NCBI GenBank assembly: GCA_964020975.1
Contig: OZ026627.1
Coordinates: 31,292,465 to 31,356,464 of the forward strand
Origin: Hermodice carunculata
Taxonomy: Eukaryota > Annelida > Polychaeta > Eunicida > Amphinomidae
Length of the DNA stretch: 64,000 nucleotides
Direction: 5' to 3'
The notes below the pieces were generated by a model, which saw only the letters and a list, made by a program, of their open reading frames with translations, was not told where the DNA came from and searched no databases. Made by a program: the position numbers and the translations under genes. Within the stretch, counting starts at the first letter, position 1. Each line of letters starts with the position of its first letter. Of this stretch, positions 12,273-26,400 are shown piece after piece.

Positions 12273-14650
12273 ACGTATTAATGTCGAAATACTGAGTAAA
12301 TAAGCTGATTTGAAAAAAAGTGTAGCTTTTTTCTTTATTTTTCTTTCGTCGCACTTAAGTAAGGAGCCTTTAAACCCGAGAAGTTGCATTTTATTTAAAC
12401 GCCATAGGTCTTAGCATTCTTTTTGGATCTCCCCAAAACTACTAAAAATTATAATGATGATGATGTGATAATTATTATCATGATCTGAAGATGGTGATGA
12501 TCTAAGACCCACCCTCTTACTTAATATTGATGCAATGAGATCGCAGCAGGTTTCAAATCACAATGAGACCATCCTGCTAAAACGTGTTTTATCAGAGAGT
12601 GCCCCTTAGCGAGAACGTTAGAAATTTGCAGACAAGGCAGTTTAAAGCTCTTACTGTGCAAAAAATAATCAAGATAAATGCAAATTCTGTCGGATTTGCA
12701 TATTGCTGAATTTTTGTTAAGAAATAAGGTACCATATGTCCAATCATACAGAATGAGACCACTATTATTTTTACTGTATATTTTCATACTAGTACACATT
12801 TTGTTGCGTCACTTTAGAAAATGAAATTTGCGATTGTTGTTGTACAGGCGCCTTTCATTGAAAACGTGCAAGGTAAAAAATCCAATCTGTAGATAGAATG
12901 AAAGACGGCGCATGTTTACCTTTCACAGCCGGAAAGCACGTGTTCCGAGCACAGCTTACCAACATTACGTCACACTATATCAATATGTGATTCGCCAGAT
13001 GTTTAAAAAAATCATCATGGAAAGAAATTTCAGTCAAACCAGACAACACAAACAGGCTAATAAATTCATGTAATAATCTAGCTGAGACAGTGGGCTAATT
13101 ACAGGTAAATGGCTCTAAAAGGCGTGAGCACAATTAAACCTGGAACTACTTAGTTCGGTAACCTGCACCTGATTGATCGCAATGGTATAATTGTACCATT
13201 AGTGAGCCGTTGCCTCTGTGTATATCTTATGGATTGAAAATATACTATTACATATATACCACCACTGGCTTTACCTAATGTATAAGGGAATTCAAACATC
13301 TAAAAATACGAAACAAAAGTTTTAGCCATATGTCTTAAATATCTAATGCCACAATGCAAATCAATATTGAAGATGAGTGCGGGAAACGAGTACACCCATA
13401 ATGACCTGCGTCAAGTGTTTAGAGCGATACTAAGAGAATATGAAGAACAAACGCAAATAATATGAAATCGATGATGCATCAAATAAAACAGGCATCTTTG
13501 TAGATTTAGCATGGAACTTCAAATCAAAATATTCAGTCATTTGTGTGTATACCATGTTCTTTTTATCTGTACTTACAATCAAGTAGATGTATTTGACCTC
13601 ACTAAACATGAGTAGTTTGCTAAAATAATGTTAAGTGCCATCTAGCTATAACATTAAATTTTATATCATAGTTTCCCATATTACTTTGTAGGAGAAAAAA
13701 ATTGTTTATAACTAAATACTCAAACTAGGCACTGAATTCAAGTCTTTCCCGTTTTATATGGTATTTGGTATTTTCGAAAATGGTACCTAATTTTGCTAAT
13801 ATAGTGGTATGATAATCTGCTTTACACACTATTATTCTAATGTATGTTTAGGCACCACAAATATATTTTACCTGTAGTTTTTGAGATTATCCCCAAGATA
13901 GCAGTTCTGGCCCACAGTGAAGTATTTTCAGCAAACGTGAAAAAGAAGTTGTGATTGTAAGTTTATATATGGACCCTCCGCTGATATTGCGATGAGCACC
14001 TGCAAAGAGAGTCCGTCTTTAGTGCGGTTTGCATAATTGGTGTAGCCCTCGTTTCACGTGACACCCTGCCAATTCAGAGCATCTCTTGTGCTTAAGTATT
14101 CTGATTGGACTTTCATTCATACGGCCGAAAAATATTTTTCTGTAAGACGTTTTTTGGACCAGGAATTGCGACATCTACCTTTATTTGTTGCCTGCCATAT
14201 ATGTATTTTGGATGCGGCTTCCCCGCCGCACCCTGACTGGACTAAAGGAAGTTTCATTGGCAGCTCATTGCTAAATGGGGCCTGATAGGATAAAAAGTCA
14301 GAGACTATCCATCATACTTGTAGCTCACTTATTGAGGTGTAACACAGACCTTCATTGGAAGAGCTTAGGGATTATCAAAGAATGTAAACAAGAAACCGTG
14401 TAGAACAACTAAGACAGGGAGTCAAAATTAAAGTCCACTCTTTGCGTTCATAATTCAGGAACTTGGCACAGTTGCAACTGGAAATTTAATGTTTTTATCA
14501 TAGTATACACATACATCAAAAAAATGGGAAAAGTTACCAGGAGGAATCGATCATTCATAATTTAAACAATTTAGCTTTTTTGAGTGGGGTAAGCCTTTAC
14601 GCTGAGTACTTGAGTGCATGCTATCAATCTGTTTCTCTGTGTCATTGTAG
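12273..14650. other. intergenic or 5' intronic sequence
   Basis: Nothing recognisable. Scattered short open stretches have no splice-consistent TMBIM similarity. If the TMBIM gene is complete, the exons for its N-terminal region and first membrane helices should lie upstream of 14651. I do not see them in this interval. Confidence 0.4.
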
Positions 14651-14723
14651 TGGGGTACTCGTTGCTCTAGGTGTACTGCAATACTTTATAAATCCAGCAA
14701 ACTGCATCTTCCTCGGTATTTTT
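14651..14723 (+). CDS. TMBIM exon: helix before the P-x-N loop
   Basis: The acceptor is ...gtgtcattgtag and the donor ttt|gtaagt. After one leftover base the frame reads [12 protein letters not shown] then [12 protein letters not shown], matching the helix and the 'P.N.i.L..F' entry to the next helix in Lifeguard proteins. It requires a preceding exon ending in phase 2, which was not found. Confidence 0.75.
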
Positions 14724-14796
14724 GTAAGTATCCATATGTATCAAAATATATTCATTAACCATGCTGCTTTGTCACTCCTAATTGCTTCTCTCCCTC

Positions 14797-14849
<53 letters not shown>

Positions 14850-17800
14850 GTATGATAGAACAAATAATATCTTCAGTGTTTTCATGTTCAGCAAAATCAA
14901 GGATCTTTTGCCTTTTTTGCAGAAATGTGGAAATGCATATGTTAACAACATAGTTTTAGCCAACATTTGCCTTCAAATATGAAAATGTGCATTTCTTTTT
15001 GGTGGTGATTTGTGATGCAATGTTTCGAAATTGCCGTCTCAGAAAAAATGTAAGTGTAGCTCAATAAAAGCTGGGTAGTAATGGAAATCTTTACTTACAT
15101 CAACAGATTGACAGATTCAGATGATAATATTTATCACAAAGTAGTGAGTAAATTAATTCATTTTTGCCAAAACTGGGGATTCTTTTCGTGGGGTGGTGAG
15201 TGGGTTGCGGAGATGAGAGGTAAGGAGGTACACGAACATGCATAATGTTACAGTTAATACTTTATTTATTAACCTATAAGTTACTAGCTGTGGTATAGGG
15301 CCATTTTTCAGTTTGCCACTAGGCCTGTCGAGCTATTATTGAATATTCATTACATGCATGTAAAATATGTTACAGACACTGAATATTTCCTGTATATTAG
15401 GAACATTTACAGCTGTCAGGTCAGTTTGCCTTTTTTCATATAAATGTATATTTATGTACCTAGCACACAATGTCAGATATTCGCCACTGTGAAGTGTTCT
15501 GTTTTTAAAATATAGTTCAAAGTATCACAGTGACATTGACCAACGGTCGCAGAGCTCAATCTATGGTTTACGTCTTTCGACACCTATGAAGTGTATATTT
15601 TGCTGAGTCAGCAAATGTGACATGTTCCATGGTAATGGTGGGTCCTAAGCCCATGGTGACTCTCAGACATAAATGGAAAAGTACCTGTGGGATTCTTTTG
15701 GTGTTGTGAATTTTGACCTGGACTGCCTTTGAAAACTTGATCTGACAAATTGGCTTATATTTAAGTAATAAGTATATCCTAGGCTCTTTGGCTACAATTA
15801 AACTGAAACAGGACGTGTAGACAAATAAGCAGCCTAACATTTAAATCCTGGCAAGCAGAAGCTTACATCACCCAGGGCGCTCTTGCACACGCCACATATT
15901 CCACCATACACACACGTGTCTGCAATGACATATTGTGAGTACCTTTCATATTGTTGCCACACCTGAATGCAACACTTGCATTCCCCATCATAACAGCTGA
16001 CGAAAGGCACAGAAAACGGCACCCGTTTAGCCACGGTGGCTGTTTTATAAATGAACCATCATACATATAAACTTTTTGGCCGAAGACTTGATATGAAATC
16101 TGTCAGATGTATCAGGAACCTCAGGTGCCGTTACAATCGTCAAAAATAGGTCATTTGGCTAGACATTTGGGCCAGGCCAGCTGAAGACACGGACAAGCAT
16201 ACTTCCTGCAGGTCTGCAAAACAGTGAGGGAAAAGATGGAGGGGAAAAGATTTGAAAGAAAAATTATTGTCAATTTGTTACATGTGTGCATGATGTCTTA
16301 AGGTGACAGTTACAAACAAAAATGATAAGGAATACGAGGCATGCACATTAGTTTCCCCCCACAACTGCATACCTAGTTGTCTTAGTAACCATATTCTCCC
16401 TCGTGAGATATGGGCTGCTGTCTGTGCGGGGAGGGGAATATTACTAATATTTTCGAAATTAAGAATACTTACTGCAGGCAGATGGAAACTTGTTCTTGTC
16501 AGAAATTAAGAAATCACTAAATGAATATGACTTGGGCATTTGTAAACTTTAATTTCTCTAACAGACTCTAATTTTGTGAGAAAGGGGTTTCTGCCCCTGT
16601 CTGTGACAGTGATATGCCATGTGTCCTCTGTGATTGACGGGCGTGAGCCCCTTGCTTTGTGCCTGGACATTCATATGCATACCTCGTATTCTGAAGATTG
16701 GCACTAAACAAATATGCCCAAAGCTCTGGACAGTTCACAATTATGCATATATCCTACTTTCTTTTAATATCATTTGTATATTTTCAATTATAATTCTTTG
16801 TACTGTTCACAATTATGCATATATCCTACTTTCTTTTAATATCATTTGTATCTTTTCAATTATAATTCTTTGTACTGTTCGCGTAATGAAAAAGTGTGTT
16901 CATATCTACTCTAAAGTCACAGGATTGTCAACTGAATCTGACAAAGAAATAAAAAGATGATAAATCTGAATAAGCCCCCCCCCCCTTTCCAAAAACTGGA
17001 GGGGGCATAAAGCGATGACTTTGTCCGTGTGTGTATGTGTGTTTGTGTTTGTCCTGCTGACAGTTTTCCGCAATAACTCAAAACGTTGTTTGCTTAGGGC
17101 TTTCATGTTGCACATGCTTATAGTCCTGAATATGGTCTCAAATGACTTCGAAGATTGGCGACCTAAACCAATTCCCAAGGTCACAGAGCCATTTTAGGGT
17201 ATTTGATTTTCACCGAATAACTCAAAAAAGTTTTTTTTCTGAGGGCTTTCATATTGCGTGTGCTTAAAGTCCTGAATAAGATCTCGCAAGAGTTTGAAGT
17301 TGGGTGATCTTGACCCAATAGGGGTGATTTGGGTTGGTTAAGTTTCTTGACACACAGCCTTTTGTTCCCATGATGCATGTTTGTGACACCAAGCAACCCA
17401 TGCCATTTGAGGTCAGGTGCGTCAGCAAAGCCCATTTCATGACAGTGAACCTGAAAGTGACCCTGCATATGAGGACAATTTTTGAAAGTATCATCTTCTA
17501 GTCTACCTGAAGTGCATATTATTAACTTTCAACTACACCCAGGTGTGATAAAATGAAAGTTTAGAGCTTACTCTGCAATATATAGAGAGGGTACTCGTAT
17601 GTCTACTAGTCCCCCATGTTAATCTATGGGAAAAAGTGAGGGTTATGGAAAGGGACCCCCAAGATGTGGGTGTTCAACCATGAACAGGATGAGCAGCACC
17701 ACCTTTAGTCGAATTTAGAACAAACCCAAATATAGACTATTCCCAAGCTCACAGAACCATTTTAGTGAATTTGGTTCTGACTCGAAAAAGTTAAAAAAAT

Positions 17801-20362
17801 TTCGCTTAGGGCATTTATAGTGTACTTGCTTATAGTCCTGGAAAGGTCTCAAACAAGTTCGAAGATGGGTGACCTTGACCCGAATCCCAACGTAACAAAG
17901 GCATTTCAATGAATTTGATTTCCAAGCAATAACTTAAAAAAATTGTGCTTAGGGTTTTCATAGCAGATGCTCATAGATCAGAAAAAGGTCTCAACGGATT
18001 TCGAAGATGGATGATCTTGACCCAATTTCGAAGTTCACAAAGCCATTTTAGTGAATTTGGTTTTCATGCGATTACTCAAAATGAATTTTTGCTAGGGGCT
18101 TTAATATTGCAACTGCTTATTATCTTGAATTAAGTCACGGATGAGTTCAAAGGTTGGTGACCTTGAGTTATTTCCCAAGGTAACAGAGCCTTTTTGTGAA
18201 TTTAGTTTTCACTCGATAACTTGAAAAGTTTATTTTGCTTAGGGTTTTCACATTGCACATGCTTATAGTCCTGAATAGGTAACGGATGAGTTTGAAAGTG
18301 GGTGACCTTTAGCCAATTTCCAAGGTCACAAAGCCCATTAAGTGCATTGGTTTTCTCACAATAATTCAAAAGTTTTTTGCTTATGGCTTTTTTATTGCAC
18401 ATGCTTATAGTCCTGAATAAGGTCTCGAACGAGTTCGAAGATGGATGACCTTGACCAAATCGGGAGGTTACAAAGCCATTTTATGAATTTGTTTTTTACG
18501 CAATAACTCGAAAGGTTTTTTTGCTTAAAGTTTTCATATTGCATAAGCTCGTAGTCCCAAATAAGGTCTCAAAGTAGTTCAAAGCAGGTCACAAAGCCTT
18601 TTGAGTGAATAAGGTTTTTACTCAATAACTCGAAAAAATTATGCTTAGGGTTTTCATGTTGCAATGATCATAGTTCTGAATAAGGTTTCAAACGAGTTCG
18701 AAGATGGACGATCTTGACGCAAATCCCAAGGTCACAGAGCCAATTTTAGTGAATTTAGTTTTCACGCAATAACATGTAAAGTTTTGTGCATTGAGTTATC
18801 TTATTGCACATGCTTATAGTCCAGAATGGGGTCTTGGACAAGTTTGAGGTGGGTGTGATTGGCTCAATTGCCAAGGTCACAGAGCCATTTTCTTGAATTT
18901 TTTTTTCGAGTTTTGTGCACAGAGTTTCACATTGCACATGCAAGTAGATGGATGACTTTGACCCAATTTCTAAGGCCACTGATCCATTTTAGTGAATTTG
19001 AATTCCACATCATAAGTTGAAAAGCTTTTAGCAAAGACCTTTCTTATTGCACACAGTTTTAATCCTACATCAAGTCTGAGACAAGTTCGAAGATGGATTA
19101 CCCTGACCCAAAACCCAAGGTCACACAACCGGGAGGGGCATAGATCTTGCAATCTCGGATTGTGTTTTAATTTTAAAATCTAGTCCACTGAGGAAAATGG
19201 GAATAGTGAAATAGTTTAATATACGTAGTTAGAACAGCAGTATTATTCATGCAAAAATCAATTCTTCATTTGCTCCACACATGCAATGCGAGCCCTCTGA
19301 AAAAGGCTTGCATGAAGCAGTATGTATGAAAAAATGGTGTTGCAGACATGAAATGGAGACAGTAGTACCAGCATTGGTGATAAAGATATGACTTGTTTCA
19401 TTTCAGTTTCTTTGACGCAAAGATCGTGCTGGTTGCGGCTGGAATCACAGGAGCATTATGTCTGCCCATCAGCATATATGCAACACAGACTGAGGTACAT
19501 GTTGAGGTAGCAGATCTGTAGCCAGCACCTTTGGATAACCTATAATTCCTTTTAAATATTTTTGGATAGCTTGATACTTAAACTACATGCTCCCAAAAAT
19601 GTATGAACATAAAATGTATATGAGAAAATTGAGCTCAAAATTTTTTGTTTACACCAAAGAGTTTCAGCAGTGCTGATCACATGGGGGTTTCTTGCATTGA
19701 CATGATAATGAACCATGTCATTGTTTGCACAGTCATAAGTCCATGATCCTTGCCAACCAGGTGAGCCACTGACCAGGGTGACTCATAGGAAAAAGGACAC
19801 CATAAGCCATGGAGAAAAGAATGGGCGAGCTCAGACAAATCACTACCATTGTTCTTACTACTTTTGAAATTCTCCTTTGATGTAAAAACAAATTAGCAAA
19901 ATCCAATTACTAGACCCCAAATATGGAAAGCCACAAGTGAATTCACACCCAAACAATCAAAGTGTGGTTATGAGTGATGTTCCAAAGTTAAAGAGGTAAA
20001 GCTACAGGTGTATTTCACACAATACTAAAAGTGCAAGACAGAAGAAGCGAGTATGTATCATTTTTCCGCCATAGATGCATGAGAATTGGTAACATGTTCT
20101 TTCTATGCGATTTTCTCGGAACTCTTTTTTGCTCAACTTATGCAATTTTTATCTCACCTCACAAACAAATGAACTGCCTATCACATTAAAACCAGCAGGC
20201 ATAAAAAAAACTATCATATCCAGGAGCAGCTTCAGGGAATTTTATTTTCTGACAACCCCTTCCGTGATTTTTTGAGCGAATTCTAGAGAGAAAATGAACG
20301 GCCTGTGAGGACCAACTTAAATGTTGTAACTTTTTATTCATGCTATTTCGGGATATATATAT

Positions 20363-20450
<88 letters not shown>

Positions 20451-23400
20451 ATATATATACATATTTTTAATTTTTCTGATTTTAATTTGGAGAAAAAATA
20501 ATTTTGCGTGACTTCTGCACGAAAACTGTGTGAAAACTCCCAAGTCAGAAAGAATTCTATAAAATGTCGCAAAACGTTCAATCCCACAAAAAATATACAT
20601 AAAAATCTATGGATGTGTCATAATCATAAAATATAAAGGTTTACTGTTCTTGTAAAAAAAATAAATGGGTAGTATTACCCTGTATACATCAGTATATCTT
20701 CACCAACCACACCTCAGTGCCACCTCAAGCACGACGAAACAAAACACCGATTAAAGTTGATGAGCCAGTGCATGTTTTCCTGTAAGGTTTTGTTCACACT
20801 TTTTATTCAAAACGTGTTTTGGTTCACTAGAAATGTAAGCAGGAGGATCCCAGCAGGCACTTTCAGAGATTTATTGTGTCTTTTCTAAACTTGAGACTAG
20901 AAACTCAAATCAGTTTATTGGCCAGGAATGTGAGATTAAGTGTCTCTTGACTTAAGGTAAGACTCATGTTTTAAATCAGTTTATTTAACAAAAATAGTGT
21001 ACGAATAGTGTAAATATCTGATAGTCAAAAGCCTACTCATTTAGGCTGCAATGGCTGCTTATGAAAGTTGTTAATATTGAGTAAAGATCTTTGAATTTAC
21101 AAAAGAAGAAAGTAAGTACAAAGCGAGTAATGAATCAAAGCGGTATGGCTAACATCACAATCACAGAAAGGTTTTTAAATGAACGAACATTTTAGAGCTA
21201 TACTCGTCATGAAAAACTTTCAACATGAAGATGAATAGAAATACATTTTCTTACGCTGATTTTAATTCACACAAACTTTCTTGACTCCTGAGTAAATGTT
21301 TACTAAGAAACATAAATCTGCATTCATATTATATATATATATATATGCATACAAATGGTTGTTATTGCAGTTTGACTTCACCATGCATAATGGAATTCTG
21401 CTCTAGATCTATTCTGTGGTCAATTGCACAAACTTGGCTTACCTTATCTGGATGGGCACATTTGACGACAACCATGTAAGTACGATATATATTTTTTGCC
21501 CCAGTTGAGAATGTAATGCAATCAGGAGCTGCACAGATGATTGCAAAGTATCAGAATTAACAAAAAAACTATTAATAACATCAATAGTCTGAGATGTATG
21601 CACATATAAACATGATCTACAAATGAGTTGAAAAATTCTAAGATAGTAGCATTTATATCAACAATCAGACAATCTTTATAAGCAAGACGAAATACTTGGT
21701 CCAGTGAAAGAATAACAGGACATAACTGAAGTTCAAAACTTGGCAGGCAAAAGGTCGTTTATCCAGTTCACAATTTGGTCATCCGAGGGCGGCAGCCGAT
21801 GGTGCAACTAAGATAGCGTTGACGATTCTATTGCAGTTTACATGTAAAAGCTCAAGGTTTGAAAGGAATTATGAAAAAAAAGCTGCTAGGGCTGTTCAGA
21901 AAGAGATCAATATATATAGACCAGTCATCACTGCACAACAAAAAGGAATTTCTGGGAGCCACAATTGTTACCTCTCTGACTTCAGGTACTAGAATACACT
22001 TGTATGTCAATATACTCTACACACTATGTAAAGACGATTACTGGTCATGATAATTGGTACATGCAAAGAAGCATACACAAAACATTTAAAATTTCATCAG
22101 TACAAACCATCGGACATGTATCAAACAAAAGATCCCTAGCTTTCCAAAGAGAGCATTAATTAACTTCTATCTAGTTCAACACTTTTCTGTTGAATTTAGG
22201 CTGAGTCAAAAGCTTTCCCTGTTATGGATTGGCCACTCTGTGTCCAACCCATGACAAGGAAAACTGTTGGCCTGGGGCATGTTATCTTGATAAATTTTAT
22301 CCGCAGTTCTCTGTCAAGCTGTTTTTCTTTCGCATGAACTTAGCGAAAATCATTGAAACAGACAATGTTTGACCACTAGCCAGTTTGGGCCAGTTTCAGC
22401 GGAATTAGCTTAATGTAGTTCCTGGGTAAACTCATGCTCATTGATGGTAGTAGCGAAATTGAACGTCATGAAATGTTTGATTTAATATGTATTTTGGCCT
22501 GTAAGCAGAGCCTCCCTTGAAGTACATTTATTTGTTTTAACCTCATTAAATTAATTAATATGGTAAGTTGGCCTTTTAGCACAGGCTACCTGGAAATCTA
22601 TTTACTTGATTTCTGACCACAGAACGACCAGGTCTCAACCCCCAACCTTCGTCACCAACCACCTAGCCAAAAATAAAAACTGCACATACATCTACTGTAC
22701 CAAATCCACACTCTATATAAAAAAAGCAATGGTAGGTAGTCCCAGATCGTGGACTGTATAACCATTAGTCCGCTAGCAGCAAAAGAATCTTGAAAATATG
22801 CTTGGTTTGTTTTGTATTTTTTTTGACAACAAAATGCCAGATCTCAAACGAGCAACCATTAGCATTTACCACTTGGCCAGAATGAGAAACACACTGATCA
22901 ACCATACGAAAACTCCATGTTCCAGTATAGATAAGTATTCATGAGAGCCACAATCGACATGGCAAAGTTCATTTTTTGATCTAATACAATTATTCTATTG
23001 TAATTGGAGTTGCCCGAGATTGTGGACTGTATCTGTGTAAGTCCACTAGCATAACATCATGGTCCCTGCACTTTGTATGCCTATTGTCTGCACCGATCAC
23101 CAGATTGAGAACAATAGGGGGCACCCACAGAAAGCTGAGGTGGTCTTGTTCCATGACATTTCCGCAGCATTTTTTTCTTTTTGAGGTATTAAGGAGTGCT
23201 ATTGATCTTGACCAGGACCTGTAGTGAGTGCAACCTCGCACCTATGATAATGTATGTGTTGCTTACCTTCCTAGCTCACACAGAAGTGTAAGTAGCGATT
23301 TCAAATTTCGTTTGATGATTTCACGAGTGAGAGAATACAAGATTAGAAATTATGGGTGCAGTCCTTTGCGTCATATTGGATCATCATTTTGCGTTATAGA

Positions 23401-26400
23401 TGATGAACTGTAATTTGTTCTCAATCATGAAAATGCAGTACAAATTTACTCACGTCCTGAGCAGATACCAATAATTCCTAATTCAGTGGAATGCTTTTGA
23501 GTTTTGAGCGCAAAGCTTGACACAGCACACAATCAACAGGACAACAAATTTACATGTTCAAAATTGCGGATTCCGTCCAAAACACAAACAAAACAAGGTT
23601 TTGCAGCAAAATAAGGGTCTTGGCAAGAAAAAGATTTGCAGGTACAAATAAAAAGCTAGATAGAAAGAAAGAATTCTTCATAAAACAGAATGTCCAGTGT
23701 TGGCAAACAAACAACATTCGAACATGTAATGAGAAACTGATGCTAGTTCTAGTGCACTTTTAGTGTTATTTTGGTTAATTTATGGATCCCTGTTCCCGCT
23801 ACAACGTGGATGGATGAAAAAATGGTCATCATATGGTAGCATAAAAGTGTTACATGTAACATGAATGTAAACAGTAAATCCTGGTAATGTACACATACAT
23901 GCAGCAGACTGCTGATGACAGATCATGGGCTGCTGTACGTCTGCTTTGTCTCATCTACATGAATGTATGTACAAGTTTGCTCTTGTTGCTCCTAATTTGC
24001 ATTATTGGAACTTCACTGATAAGGCCACACAGTGTGCAGAGATTCTAACTTATAGTGGCATCTGAGAACTTAACTATGGATAAAAGTGATGATGGCTAAC
24101 TTGGCATATGAAGTCAGAATGGCGGGTCTATATAGAATAGTTTTGAAGATAGTCAACACTTAAATTTTTGAAGTTTCCCTCATAGGTATTAATCCAACGT
24201 TTGTTTGTTGCTCCTTGGATAACCTTACGGCCCAAAACCCATTAATTGAACCTGGAATGTTACCTCTACTTATAACAATTTTGAAGATATTGAGGTTTAA
24301 AGGGGTATAAACAAAGTTCTGTTCTTTCTGTTTTCTTCAGTTGCTTTTCATCTGTTTCTCTGTCAACTCTATCATTTACTCGTGTTTGTCCAGCAACTTT
24401 TCGTCATCTTTGTTTGTCTGCAGTTTTGGTCAATATTTTAATGGACCACCATGATACACGGCAAGTTTGACATAAATAACCACTTCCCCCTTGTAGAAGA
24501 TAGTATTTTGACTTTTTGCGTGAAAAAGAAAACTGTTTACAAATCTCTAACAGAAAAACACAAAAACTAAAGTTTTCAAACTCTGTGGGAACTAAGATAA
24601 CATTTTTGCCTGGCGTAAAGTATCATTGCTACTGATCTGCAAAAATTCTTGTCCTAAAGAAACTGAACAAATTAAGTTTTAGTTATGGTAGAGTGTCCAA
24701 TGTATAGAGTGCTATGTGATCTCTCTTGGTGGCATTATGTTATGGGATTTTCCTTGATCTGGTTCAAGTTCTTTGAAATATTTGTCTCACACGTAACTGT
24801 GCTGCAATATGCCTCATGTTATGTTTTTATCATATTTTGGCTACCCCGCATAGTTTAATGCAAACCATTCATGTAAAATGTGTGCACACTTTAGGATTAC
24901 TGCAATACATTTTACATGAAACGATGTGGTCTGATGTTATTGCTGTATACACACTGGCCTAAAATAAAACCTTACATTGATGAGAGATACTAATGTTAAT
25001 TTTGATCAAGTTAGTTAGAAACATTTCAAATTTCCAAATTAGTGTAGAAGTAAAATATGGATTGATTTTAATTTCTTTGTTTGTGTGTGTTGTTGTCGCT
25101 CTTGTTTTTAAGCACAAATGAAGATTTGCATATCATTTTACAAAGATCGTGAAAAAAAATCAACTAATGACTTCTGAAATCCTATTAAGCCACTCCCCTT
25201 GCCACATATGTGAGCATATCTTTCAGACAGTTCCTGTCCTGGAGAAAATAGGAAGGACTCGGGGAATTCCACATAGACATCCAGGGTGGCTAGAACGCTG
25301 TCCACTTACGCCTTAGGCTGAGAATTGAATCTGGAACATAGAGATGAAACACAAGCGTGTTTCCGCTCAGCTAACTTTTGCCAATCTACGAAACCTAGTA
25401 AATTTCTTCAGAGAATGGAGCATTGCAGTGAAGCTCTCATCTGCAATAGTTCAGAAAGATAACATGAGACAAAGATAGCAGTCAGATGAGCAACAGTCAC
25501 TCTGCTCTTGTAAAAGATAAAATGATTCTTACTGTTGTTTGTGTAAGAGTAAGATTATATGCTCTAACAACGTGTTAACACACAAACAACCAGTTCTAAA
25601 TAAAGGAATGAACAAATCAATGAATATACAAATGAAAAGCACTTGTTTAGACCTTTACTCGATAAAGCTATTTTCTTCTACAGGTACCATACATTTCGAA
25701 ACATCCGACAAAACACAGGGTCTTCGTTCTCAAAATATTTCATTCAGAATTTGTAGACGAACGTTAGCATTTGCAGCTTTGTATATGGTAAGATAAAAAA
25801 TCACATCAGTATTGGAATATTTTGATTGATTTGCTGTCCATAGTAGTAACAGCCATGACACTGGTACAGTCTTTCCAACAGGGTCTCGGCAGTCTACCAA
25901 ATACGGCCCAATTCCCCTTCCCTTTCCATTATTTCTCTTGTTAAGATATGTGCACCGCTCCTTTCAGATTCCCAGTCTAACCAGTAATGGCATTTTGCAC
26001 GCTAATATTTCTTTTCAGGCTGAAAATGGTCACTTGCTTGTTACCTAACAAATGGACCGTAATGTATGTAAATGGCGAGGCAGTTGGAATACAAAACCAA
26101 CATTTGCGTTAGGATCTAATAATTTTACACAGAGCTTTTTGGGGGGTCTCCCTGGATGGAAGTGTACACTGCATATGACAGGGAGTAAAAAAATATTGAT
26201 GACCCGCCCACAATATTATTCTTCATTATCTTGTGCCATACCTCATCTTAATGATGTGTAAAACAAAATGTTGCATTATTCTTTCTTGACATTTTGAACA
26301 TTATGTTGCAAAACCAGGTTTAAAAAAATGCTACCTTTAAAATGGTCAATGTCCCGCTCTGTGAAACTCCTGAAAGTAGTTTCGGCCTACTGCCAGGGCG

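Noticed and set aside
12010-12389. Minus and plus frames rich in Ile-Tyr or His-Thr
   Set aside because: They are translations of the TA/TG microsatellite. The same holds for 20186-20600 and 30687-30908.
13900-14300. An upstream TMBIM exon (candidate donor near 13957, frame 14058-14285)
   Set aside because: The translations do not resemble the first or second TMBIM helices, and the phases do not fit the exon at 14651.
15568-16066. Minus-strand Cys-containing frames as a small secreted protein gene
   Set aside because: Overlapping frames compete and there is no signal peptide or splice support. The region is intronic to the TMBIM gene.
25190-25420. A tRNA-derived SINE on the minus strand (gattcaattct as B box)
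   Set aside because: No A box at a suitable distance and no second copy in the window.
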